Virus record (IMG/VR): IMGVR_UViG_3300009537_000200
Location: 1 to 22,101 of that record
Direction: 5' to 3' (one strand)
DNA from: a virus
DNA: 22,101 bases
Made by a program: the position numbers and the translations under genes. Positions 1 to 5,928 of this stretch are shown here, one piece after another (the first letter of the stretch is position 1; each line of letters begins with the position of its first letter). The notes beneath the pieces were generated by a model that worked only from the letters and a program-made list of their open reading frames with translations, ran no database searches and had not been told where the DNA came from.

Positions 1-27
1 CTGTTTCTCCCAGGGTACAGCCACGCC

Positions 28-261
28 ATGCTCACGGTGCTGCGCGAAAACGTGAATGTTGATCGGCTGCTGGACGCGCTGGTCCTCCGCGACCGCGAGT
101 TGCGGGCGCTGCGGGAGACCGTGCGAAGTCTCGCCGTGCGCGCAGACGAGGCATACCAAGAGCACAACGGCGACAACGACCGCGGGCGCGTGAAGGACTT
201 GCTTGCAGAGATGAGCCAGGACGCATGGTTCGCGCTACCAACGGAGCCCACCGATGACTGA
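28..261 (+). CDS. Small hypothetical protein, possibly 5'-truncated
   Basis: I do not recognise this 77-residue protein. It is charged and probably helical: Leu/Arg/Glu spacing over residues 10-40 suggests a short coiled coil, and the C-terminus is acidic. The ATG at 28 has no convincing ribosome binding site, and the frame stays open to base 1, so the true start may lie outside the window. Its end overlaps the next gene by 8 bases, so it is the first visible member of a rightward cluster of four overlapping small genes. This strand and style differ from the leftward late operon, so it is probably an early or accessory phage gene. That role is inferred from context only. Confidence 0.55.
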   Translation: MLTVLRENVNVDRLLDALVLRDRELRALRETVRSLAVRADEAYQEHNGDNDRGRVKDLLAEMSQDAWFALPTEPTDD

Positions 262-739
262 CCCTAAGCAACCGAGCGCGGAGCACCGCTCACAGACCAA
301 GCCCTCGGGCGACTTGCTGGAGCGGGCGCGTTCCACGCTGAGCGGCACTCGCCGTCGGCGACCTGACATGACGGACGGTGAGCACGCTGCATACGGCGAC
401 TGTCGGTGCAACGGTTGCGAGCATGCGCGCGTACGCATTGTCGCCACCGCCATCCAACAGGCGGTTGACGAGGCGGTGCAAGCCGAGAGGGAGACGATTT
501 GGCGCGATCTCCAAGGCATCACGATGGGTCGCCCGACGAATGCCACGGCGGCAGCGCGACAGGCTGGCCACGGCGATGCAATCGCTCTCGTCAAGGAACG
601 CATGGACTGCCTCACTGCCAAGGAAAGCGAGGGAAGGGCAAACGAGCATGGCTCGTACACGGGCGGACGCGAGTACCTGCCCGATCTATCGGACGTGCTC
701 GGGCCAGACGAAAGCGAGGGCAGCGATGAACAAGCGTGA
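254..739 (+). CDS. Hypothetical phage protein with small Cys cluster
   Basis: This 161-residue protein of unknown function starts at an ATG that overlaps the stop of the preceding gene, which suggests coupled translation. Visible features are a basic segment at about residues 32-36 (RRRR), a CxCxxC cluster at Cys50, Cys52 and Cys55 that could bind a metal, and an Ala/Glu-rich helical middle. The C-terminus is acidic. No family could be assigned. It overlaps the following gene by 14 bases. The three overlaps in this cluster argue that these frames, not the long antisense frames here, are the real genes. Confidence 0.6.
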   Translation: MTDPKQPSAEHRSQTKPSGDLLERARSTLSGTRRRRPDMTDGEHAAYGDCRCNGCEHARVRIVATAIQQAVDEAVQAERETIWRDLQGITMGRPTNATAAARQAGHGDAIALVKERMDCLTAKESEGRANEHGSYTGGREYLPDLSDVLGPDESEGSDEQA

Positions 740-917
740 AGCTACGCAGCACGCGCATTCGGTCGTGCGCAAGCTGATCGAATCGTACTTCGATGTTGGG
801 CAACCTGAGACCGATTGTTTGGATTATGTCGGGGGCTGGAAGCCCGAAGACGCTGCCGTGCTTCGGGAAGCCTTTGAGAGGGTTGCGGATTACCACGCAA
901 GGCTAGGAAGAACATGA
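726..917 (+). CDS. Small hypothetical protein (63 aa)
   Basis: The frame could open earlier, but the ATG at 726 fits better because it overlaps the upstream stop by only 14 bases and follows a purine-rich GCGAGGGCAGCG stretch. The product (begins MNKREATQHAH) is small, mixed-charge and probably helical, with two aromatic patches, YFDV near residue 21 and DYVGGW near residue 33. Its stop shares the ATGA tetranucleotide with the next start at 914. Function is unknown. It sits in the rightward cluster of small genes. Confidence 0.55.
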   Translation: MNKREATQHAHSVVRKLIESYFDVGQPETDCLDYVGGWKPEDAAVLREAFERVADYHARLGRT

Positions 918-1216
918 GCAACAAGACCGACGACAAGCAAGAGGCGCGGGAGGCGGCAGAGCTACTGCAAGACACCCGCGAGGTGTTGCGCACAGACCTC
1001 GCGAGCGGCGGCGCGCAGATCGGGCACCGCTGGGGCGTCAAACGACTGACCGAGCTGTGCGACGCTCTCGAAGCCGCGCTTGAGCGCGAGCAGGAGGCGC
1101 GCACCGCAGCCGACCCCGAAGCGCCTTGCGCGCGGTGCACGGTCTGCCAACTCGGGCCGCAAGACTGCGAATGCACTGGAGGCCCGCGGCTGGAATGCAA
1201 TCGGTACGCGACGTGA
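914..1216 (+). CDS. Hypothetical protein with C-terminal cysteine cluster
   Basis: This 100-residue protein starts in an ATGA overlap with the previous gene. Residues 5-67 are strongly charged and helical (Glu/Arg/Ala-rich, likely coiled coil). The last 30 residues carry six cysteines (72, 75, 78, 85, 87, 95) spaced as CxxCxxC then CxC, consistent with a small zinc-binding tail. It is the last gene of the rightward cluster and faces the endolysin gene across a 75-base gap holding a terminator. No family was recognised. A nucleic-acid or protein adaptor role is possible but unproven. Confidence 0.6.
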   Translation: MSNKTDDKQEAREAAELLQDTREVLRTDLASGGAQIGHRWGVKRLTELCDALEAALEREQEARTAADPEAPCARCTVCQLGPQDCECTGGPRLECNRYAT

Positions 1217-1227
1217 CGGAAGAACGC

Positions 1228-1266
1228 CAAAAGCCCCCGACCACCGCGAAGGGTGAGCCGGGGGCT
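1228..1266 (-). terminator. Intrinsic terminator of the leftward late operon
   Basis: An 8-bp perfect inverted repeat (AGCCCCCG at 1232-1239, CGGGGGCT at 1259-1266) encloses a smaller CACC/GGTG stem. Read on the - strand the hairpin is followed by TTTT, the classic intrinsic terminator form, 26 bases past the endolysin stop. Read on the + strand there is no T-run, so it should act mainly on leftward transcription. Confidence 0.85.
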
Positions 1267-1291
1267 GGGGTTGATGGGGGTTGTGGGGATG

Positions 1292-2065
1292 CTAGCCGAC
1301 CGCGGCGGCCGTCGCCTCAAAGTGCATGCCGTCCAGCCGCGAGAAGTGCCCGCCCCAGTAGAAGCCGTGCTTGTTCGCCAGCGGCACCAGCTCACGCACG
1401 GAGCCGTGCTGCCCGACCAGCGCGGGCTGGTGGCCGATCCGGTTCTGCCGCACGTTGAGGTCGAAGGCGCTGCCGAACGCGTGATTGCTGAGAGTCTTGC
1501 GGCTGCCGCGGACGTAGCGCGCCGAGTACGTGCCCAGGCGAGTCAGCACCAGGTCGAGCAGCCCCGCTTTGTCCCACGCCGTCACGAGCCGTTGCAGCGC
1601 GGGCGCAGCGAGGCGGTGGAAGCGAACGGTGCGCCCAAGTTCGGGCAGCTCGACGCGGACGATGTTCTCGCGCGCCCAGTTGTCCAGGACCGTAACCTTC
1701 TCGGGGTTGGTGGCGGTGGGAGCGTGCTCGTACCCGAAGCGCCCGAAGACTCGCGCCCGTGCCGCGTTGCTCGTGAGCGGCTTCATGCCCGCAGGCTTGG
1801 GTGGCCAGTTCGCGCCCTCCTTCGAAGTGTCCGCGGGGTCCTGGTCGATGCCGCCGAATCCGAGCAGCAGCGCCTTGCCGTAGGTCTGCCCGCCGACCCA
1901 GCCATCGGGCTTGAGCCCGTGCTTGGCCTGGAAGGCGCGGGTCGCGTCGTCGGTCTTGGGTCCGAAGTCACCATCGACCGCGCCGAGGTACAGGCCTCGA
2001 CCGCGGAGGAACGTCTGCCACTGGATGACGGCCGGGCCGCGGCTGCCTTGTCGGATGGACTTCAC
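1292..2065 (-). CDS. Endolysin: peptidoglycan-binding domain plus M15 (VanY-like) peptidase
   Basis: This 257-residue lysin cuts peptidoglycan crosslinks or stem peptides at the end of infection. Residues 5-65 form a PG_binding_1 domain (RQGSRGPAV, then VDGDFGPKT and AFQ...GLKPDGWVG). Residues 130-255 form an M15 zinc peptidase: SNHAFGSAFDLN at 193-204 gives His195 and Asp202, and DGMHFE at 245-250 gives His248, the expected zinc ligands. No signal peptide is seen, so export would need a holin. The start is a GTG at 2065 overlapping the upstream stop (GTGA). It is the last gene of the leftward operon, just before a terminator. Confidence 0.93.
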   Translation of the reverse strand: MKSIRQGSRGPAVIQWQTFLRGRGLYLGAVDGDFGPKTDDATRAFQAKHGLKPDGWVGGQTYGKALLLGFGGIDQDPADTSKEGANWPPKPAGMKPLTSNAARARVFGRFGYEHAPTATNPEKVTVLDNWARENIVRVELPELGRTVRFHRLAAPALQRLVTAWDKAGLLDLVLTRLGTYSARYVRGSRKTLSNHAFGSAFDLNVRQNRIGHQPALVGQHGSVRELVPLANKHGFYWGGHFSRLDGMHFEATAAAVG

Positions 2066-2205
2066 GCCACAGCCACTATCGGAAGTGCAACGACTGGGCC
2101 TTGCCGCGGGTGGTCAAGGCAGAAGCTCAGGATGCGGCACCATCCGCCGCCGCGCGTGGCCTCGTACAGTGCGCCGCGTCTGCCTAGGTAGTATCCAGGT
2201 TTCAC
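2062..2205 (-). CDS. Very small hypothetical protein in lysis cassette (47 aa)
   Basis: This tiny frame starts at a GTG (2205) overlapping the upstream stop as GTGA and ends in a GTGA overlap with the endolysin start. Exact coupling on both sides supports it as a real gene despite its size. The product (starts VKPGYYLGRRG) is Gly/Arg-rich in its first half, has two cysteines (23 and 29), and ends in a hydrophobic PVVALPIVAVA tail. The pattern resembles small phage proteins that modulate translation or lysis, but no family is recognised. Confidence 0.5.
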   Translation of the reverse strand: MKPGYYLGRRGALYEATRGGGWCRILSFCLDHPRQGPVVALPIVAVA

Positions 2206-2363
2206 AGCCACGCCCCGCGGTCCTCGGCCTGGCGGTGCCCCATGTCGTACCGCTCCTGCGGCGTCGGTTCGGGCCACACAACCCGCCGCACCGCGATCGC
2301 GAGCAACCGCCGCGGCAGCCAGGTTGCGGCGCGCAGGGCGGTTGATGCGATGGCGTAGATCAC
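2202..2363 (-). CDS. Very small probable membrane-associated protein (53 aa)
   Basis: The frame starts at a GTG (2363) nested in the upstream stop (ATGTGA) and ends in a GTGA overlap with the next gene. Residues 1-29 are amphipathic or hydrophobic with interspersed arginines (AIASTALRAATWL, then LLAIAV), and residues 30-53 are polar, with PEPTPQERYD. It could sit on the inner membrane like other small lysis-cassette proteins. The only evidence that it is expressed is its position and perfect coupling with its neighbours. Confidence 0.5.
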   Translation of the reverse strand: MIYAIASTALRAATWLPRRLLAIAVRRVVWPEPTPQERYDMGHRQAEDRGAWL

Positions 2364-2704
2364 ATCCCGCCCCTGCACTCGGTCATCGCCTGGCACGTGC
2401 TCTGCCGCGACATGCACGCCGGGTCCACGCGCAGCCCGCCCACGGCTTCGGCGAACAGCGCGCAGACGCTCTGCGGCCAGTCGGGCGTATCGAGCGCCCA
2501 GCGGCATTGGAGCTCCACGCCGCGAAGGTGCGCCTGCTCGCACGGGGTCAGTCCGGGCGGTGGCGCTGGCGGGTCGGGCAGCGGCTCGACGACGGGCGGC
2601 GTGGGCTCGACGGGGTCGGGGGTGACGCAGCCTGGCTGCAACAGCGCGGCCCACACGGCGAGCGTGGCGAGGACGAGCGCGATGGTGGTTGCTTCGCGAT
2701 TCAC
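2360..2704 (-). CDS. Proline- and cysteine-rich probable lipoprotein (outer-spanin candidate)
   Basis: The GTG at 2704 overlaps the protease stop (GTGA) and gives a 114-residue protein. Residues 1-22 form a signal-like hydrophobic stretch ending LLQPGC, with Cys26 as possible lipidation site. The lipobox is imperfect, since Leu lies at -4 rather than -3. Residues 27-52 are proline-rich, as in Rz1-type outer spanins, and seven further cysteines (55, 67, 81, 97, 104, 110 among them) follow, unusual for Rz1. A lysis role at the outer membrane is inferred from position and composition. It could instead be a periplasmic disulfide-rich protein. Confidence 0.6.
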   Translation of the reverse strand: MNREATTIALVLATLAVWAALLQPGCVTPDPVEPTPPVVEPLPDPPAPPPGLTPCEQAHLRGVELQCRWALDTPDWPQSVCALFAEAVGGLRVDPACMSRQSTCQAMTECRGGM

Positions 2705-3570
2705 CTCGCCACCGCCGTTCCGTCCATCCTGAGCGCGGCTGGCGTGGTCGAGAACACGAACGCATCCCAAAACCACTTGCTCGCGATCCATTCGCCAGGC
2801 ACCCACGCGCATGACTCAACGCGTCCGTCGCTGCCGTGCGTCTCAGGTGTCATCAGGAAACCCCACCCACGCCACGAGTTGCCCATCAAGAAATCAGGCA
2901 GCGAGTCGCGCGCTCCGGGCCGCGCACACATCAGGTACGTGGCGTGTCCACCCGCTGGCGCTTCGGAGTCGAGCGGCATCACCATCGTACGCTCGCCGCG
3001 ATGGCGGTCGAACGTGGCGCAGGTATCGAAGCTCACGACAGCGGGCGATTTCTCCAGCGCCTTGGCGAGATTCCAGACGTACGAATCACCCACGCCCGTC
3101 ACGCGCTGGTACTGCAAGTCTGCGACCGTCACACCCGCGCTCTCGGCCTCCATGCTTGACCGCTCGTTGATGCGCTTCGGGTCCCACGGAGCAAGCGCTT
3201 CTGGCGCAATGCCATACTTGCAGAATGCATCGACTGCGCCAACCGTGAACGCGCCCATGTCCGCGAGCCGCGTCGTGTACGGCAGCGACCACAGACGGGC
3301 CTTTGCGTAGGCGTCCATGTACGACATGCGGACGCGCGGGATGCCGCGGATGTTGCGAAACAGCTCGCCGCCGCCGACCACACCGTGTCCAGTGCATGAG
3401 CTTGAACCGAATCCGGGCGCATAGCCCGCGCTCTGGTCATGCCAGCGGTCCGCAAAGCGGAAGTGCTCGGGGTACGTCAGATCCGTGGAACCGCTCGCGG
3501 TCGCGCCCGCCCAGCGGTAGTCCGTCTCCTGGGAGCCGTGCGCGATGCAGCCCTTGGCGCGGTCGGTCAC
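2701..3570 (-). CDS. Papain-like (C1 family) cysteine protease
   Basis: This 289-residue protein has the papain-type triad in order: Cys59 in GSSSCTGHGV, His209 in GGHATYL, and Asn231 in GNSWRGWGF. Asn followed by Ser-Trp is the C1 signature. Gln46 (HDQS) may be the oxyanion glutamine, although it lies 13 residues before Cys59 rather than the usual 6, so there is an insertion. No signal peptide or propeptide is evident, suggesting cytoplasmic action or release by the holin. The GTG start overlaps the upstream stop (GTGA). It lies between two probable lipoproteins in the lysis region. Its substrate is unknown: host envelope protein, a neighbour, or a virion protein. Confidence 0.85.
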   Translation of the reverse strand: MTDRAKGCIAHGSQETDYRWAGATASGSTDLTYPEHFRFADRWHDQSAGYAPGFGSSSCTGHGVVGGGELFRNIRGIPRVRMSYMDAYAKARLWSLPYTTRLADMGAFTVGAVDAFCKYGIAPEALAPWDPKRINERSSMEAESAGVTVADLQYQRVTGVGDSYVWNLAKALEKSPAVVSFDTCATFDRHRGERTMVMPLDSEAPAGGHATYLMCARPGARDSLPDFLMGNSWRGWGFLMTPETHGSDGRVESCAWVPGEWIASKWFWDAFVFSTTPAALRMDGTAVAR

Positions 3571-4079
3571 GGCGCCTTCGCGGGCGCTGGCGAGGCACCA
3601 GGAGCCTCCGCGCTCGCCGCGTCGGGCGCCATAGCAGCGGGCTCGCCCCGCGGCGTCTCAATACTCAGCGGCTCGCACTGGACGGGCTGCGGCGCCGCTG
3701 CGGGTGGCTGGGCGGCTCCTGCGAGTAGGCGATCCAGTCCGTTGACGAGCAGCTCGCGGGCCAGGCCGTCGCCGCACAACGTGTGCAGGAAGTTGCCCGA
3801 CGCCAGCGGGCTCGCCCCTGCCATCTTCTGCGCCTGCGCGTACCTCGCTGCCAGCCGCGGGTCCTCGCGAACGACGCGCATCGCCGCCGCCTCGTTCTTG
3901 CTCGTCAGCCGCTCGCAGACGGCCAGCCCCGTGTCCACGATCGCCGCAGTCTCCTGCGGGGTCAGCGCGCCGCACCCGAGTCCGAGCACCGAAATCAGCG
4001 CAAGCGCTGGGAAGCGGGTCCTACGGAGGGGGGCCGTCAGGCCGTTTCCGGTGCTCGGGCTCCGATGCGTCATCGTCAT
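3567..4079 (-). CDS. Probable secreted or lipid-anchored protein, Pro/Ala-rich tail
   Basis: A 170-residue protein of unknown function. The N-terminus has arginines (20, 22) then a hydrophobic run ALALISVLGLGC with Cys36, giving a signal peptide with an imperfect lipobox. Residues 40-125 look helical, including a conserved-looking NFLHTLCGDGLAREL segment with a cysteine. Residues 125-170 are low complexity, rich in Ala and Pro, as expected for a periplasm-spanning linker. It starts at an ATGA overlap and ends in a GTGA overlap with the protease gene. It could be a spanin-like or chaperone partner of the lysis system. Confidence 0.6.
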   Translation of the reverse strand: MTMTHRSPSTGNGLTAPLRRTRFPALALISVLGLGCGALTPQETAAIVDTGLAVCERLTSKNEAAAMRVVREDPRLAARYAQAQKMAGASPLASGNFLHTLCGDGLARELLVNGLDRLLAGAAQPPAAAPQPVQCEPLSIETPRGEPAAMAPDAASAEAPGASPAPAKAP

Positions 4080-4417
4080 TGCACTGCCTCCAGCGATTCA
4101 GCGTGCACGATAAAGTGCACTGGACACATCTCGGGAAAGTTCGAGTCAGCGCAGTGGCACGCGCCTGCGCGCCGCGCTGCCATAGCCGCCTTGTCGCCCG
4201 CGTCGATGCCTGGGCCAAAGCCCCAGCGCGCGGCCCAGGGAGTAGCGTTTGGGGATAGATATACGTACCACCCGCGCCCTCGGGTTGGCGGTCGGGCGCA
4301 CAGATAGCCCCGGCGCGTTGACAGTTGCCAAGCCCAATGCATGGCGTTGTCGCCGTAGATGGTCAGCGGACCAATGTTGACGTGTCCACGCAGAAGCCTG
4401 CGAAACCTTTCACGCAT
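4076..4417 (-). CDS. Hypothetical lysis-region protein (113 aa)
   Basis: The ATG at 4417 is preceded by a strong GGGAGG ribosome binding site (4423-4428) with a 5-base spacer, which decides the start over the longer open frame. The product starts with a basic helix (RERFRRLLR), continues with an aromatic-rich beta-like segment (NIGPLTIYGD, then WYVYLSPNAT), and ends with three cysteines (CHC and MCP) that might bind metal. No transmembrane segment is evident. It overlaps the holin-like gene by 8 bases. Function is unknown. Confidence 0.6.
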   Translation of the reverse strand: MRERFRRLLRGHVNIGPLTIYGDNAMHWAWQLSTRRGYLCARPPTRGRGWYVYLSPNATPWAARWGFGPGIDAGDKAAMAARRAGACHCADSNFPEMCPVHFIVHAESLEAVQ

Positions 4418-4646
4418 CCGAACCTCCCATATCTGGCGGCGCCACGCTCGCGCGCCGCTTCGCTTCCCGCGCCTGTCCTTGCAGAATGCCCGCGGCGTGA
4501 ATGCCAGCCGTGGCCACCATGCCCAACCCAACCATATCGGGCCAGCTCTTGGCGGCCAGGCCAGGCAAAAACTCGGGCAGCATCAGAACGCCAACGCCCA
4601 ATAGCGCCAGCACAATCTGCTGCCAAAATGGGCGCGCCTTCCCCAC
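4410..4646 (-). CDS. Holin-like small membrane protein
   Basis: About 78 residues with two predicted membrane segments: residues 8-28 (IVLALLGVGVLMLP and onwards) and about 36-53 (MVGLGMVATAGIHAAGIL), followed by a polar, charged tail. This two-pass form fits small phage holins, and the gene lies four frames upstream of lysis effectors in one operon. The GTG at 4646 is chosen because AGG lies 8 bases upstream. A TTG at 4652 would add two residues but has poor spacing. No family motif was recognised, so the holin call rests on topology and location. Confidence 0.6.
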   Translation of the reverse strand: MGKARPFWQQIVLALLGVGVLMLPEFLPGLAAKSWPDMVGLGMVATAGIHAAGILQGQAREAKRRASVAPPDMGGSDA

Positions 4647-4655
4647 GGTCAAAGC

Positions 4656-5111
4656 CTACCCCGAAGCCAGCGCCGCTCGCAAGGTGCGGTCGCTGGGCTT
4701 GTCGTGGACGTGCTCGGGCGGAACGTCGCGCACCTCGTCCCGGTACCCCGTCCAGACCTCGATCGGCATCCCTGGGAAGTTGCAGCGCACGAAATGCACC
4801 AGGTCGTCGCCTTGCTGCGGCTGGCCCTGAAACCGCCAGTCAGTCACCACGACGTCCACGCCGTTCGCGCGCGATAGCCGTTTGATCGCGTCGTCCACGC
4901 TGCTCACGCCATCGACATCAACGCCAAGCTCCGCGCCCCACACGTCGGACATGGTCTTGATGATGCTGGGTTCGTCATCGACCAGCAGCACGCGCTTGGG
5001 ACGGGGCGGAATGCTCGCGCGCTTGAGCGCTGGGCGGAACAGCAGCCACAGGATGAGCAGCCCCAACAACGCCGCGGCAGCAAACGCCAGTGCTTGCATG
5101 CCCATGCTCAC
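4656..5111 (-). CDS. Membrane-anchored response-regulator receiver (REC) protein
   Basis: A 151-residue protein with one N-terminal membrane segment (residues 6-25) followed by basic residues (RPALKR, RPKR), predicting a cytoplasmic C-terminus. Residues 40-148 form a CheY-like receiver domain: LLVDDEPS with acidic pair Asp45/Asp46, phospho-acceptor Asp91 in VVVTDW, Thr121 in WTG exactly 30 residues later, and Lys138-Pro139 in HDKPSD. All residues needed for phosphorylation are present. There is no DNA-binding or enzyme output domain. It starts in a GTGA overlap with the coiled-coil gene and lies just before the holin-like gene. A role in gating or timing lysis through host phosphorelay is inferred, not shown. 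Confidence 0.85.
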   Translation of the reverse strand: MSMGMQALAFAAAALLGLLILWLLFRPALKRASIPPRPKRVLLVDDEPSIIKTMSDVWGAELGVDVDGVSSVDDAIKRLSRANGVDVVVTDWRFQGQPQQGDDLVHFVRCNFPGMPIEVWTGYRDEVRDVPPEHVHDKPSDRTLRAALASG

Positions 5112-5485
5112 CTAGCCCGCCTGATGGGGCGCTTGATCGCCTCGCGCACCGCGTCGTCTAGGTCCTCAACTTTCGCCTCAAGCCCGCCAACTCGACCGCT
5201 CAAGCGGTCGAGCGCGCCCTCTACGTTCTCGCGCTTGTGCGCGCCGTTCGCCTGATCGGCTTGGACCTTCGCGACAATTCCCGCGTTGACCTCCGCCCTG
5301 CTCTCAACGCGCCCGAGGCGATCGAATGCAAGCAAAATGGCGCCGCCCACGACGGCCGCGGTTACGATCACGCTCACCCACCCGGCAACAGGCATGCTCA
5401 CGGACGATCGCGGCGTGATGGCCATTCGGTGCGCGTCGCTACTGCTCGACGATTTGCGCTCAGGCGGCCGGGTCTCGTCGGTCAT
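5108..5485 (-). CDS. Single-pass membrane protein with coiled coil (inner-spanin or holin-accessory candidate)
   Basis: A 125-residue protein: a polar, Ser-rich N-terminus with arginines, one membrane segment at about residues 34-54 (GWVSVIVTAAVVGGAILLAF), then a long coiled coil (about 60-118) with charged heptads, ending in a basic RPIRRAR tail. The form resembles inner spanins or XhlA-type holin accessories. It starts in an ATGA overlap and ends in a GTGA overlap with the receiver-domain gene, so the two are probably made together. The specific partner is unknown. No signature motif supports a firm family. Confidence 0.65.
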   Translation of the reverse strand: MTDETRPPERKSSSSSDAHRMAITPRSSVSMPVAGWVSVIVTAAVVGGAILLAFDRLGRVESRAEVNAGIVAKVQADQANGAHKRENVEGALDRLSGRVGGLEAKVEDLDDAVREAIKRPIRRAR

Positions 5486-5925
5486 CGTTCGAGGCCTTGG
5501 GGTTGGGCGCGTGCTGGCTCGGGCAAGGTATCGGCGCGGACGCGCGTACTCACGTCAACCGTCACACTGCGACCGCGCGGTGTCGCCGGGTCCGCGCCCA
5601 CGGCACGCTTCGCGCGGGTGACCGCATCCGGTGCGGTGCTCAATGCGGATGCCGCGGGAAGCTGAACGCCGCGACCCTGCAACGAGCGCACGAAGTCGTC
5701 CACCTCGACCACCCATCGATCGCGGTACTCGATGGGCTCGCAGTAGCGCAGCGTGACCCACTGCCCGCCAGTGTCGAGCCCATCACCCTCAGCCTGCGCA
5801 CGCGCGGCCTTCGTGTCAGCGTAGTACGCAGCCCACACCGCATCGCAGAACGCGCGTGCAGCGGCTTCGGTCGCGAAGCTCATCACCTCGCCGCGTGGCT
5901 CGTAGTCTGGTAGCGGTCCTGCCAT
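5482..5925 (-). CDS. Hypothetical protein downstream of fibre genes
   Basis: A 147-residue protein of unknown family. Residues 1-75 are mixed helix/strand with many aromatics (FATEAAARAFCDAVWAAYY, then WVTLRYCEPIEYRDRW). Residues 90-147 are Pro/Arg/Ala-rich and probably disordered. It lies between the LamG-like tail gene and the lysis genes, where fibre-assembly helpers are common, so a tail-fibre chaperone is one possibility. It is separated from the upstream stop by only 3 bases and overlaps the next gene as ATGA. Confidence 0.55.
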   Translation of the reverse strand: MAGPLPDYEPRGEVMSFATEAAARAFCDAVWAAYYADTKAARAQAEGDGLDTGGQWVTLRYCEPIEYRDRWVVEVDDFVRSLQGRGVQLPAASALSTAPDAVTRAKRAVGADPATPRGRSVTVDVSTRVRADTLPEPARAQPQGLER

Positions 5926-5928
5926 CGT

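Noticed and set aside
1253-2191. Long + strand frame opposite the endolysin gene
   Set aside because: Antisense to a clear peptidoglycan-binding plus M15 peptidase with catalytic residues; such frames are common in GC-rich sequence and lack a ribosome binding site.
4656-5111. REC protein as a transcription regulator
   Set aside because: There is no DNA-binding domain after the receiver domain and an N-terminal membrane segment is present.
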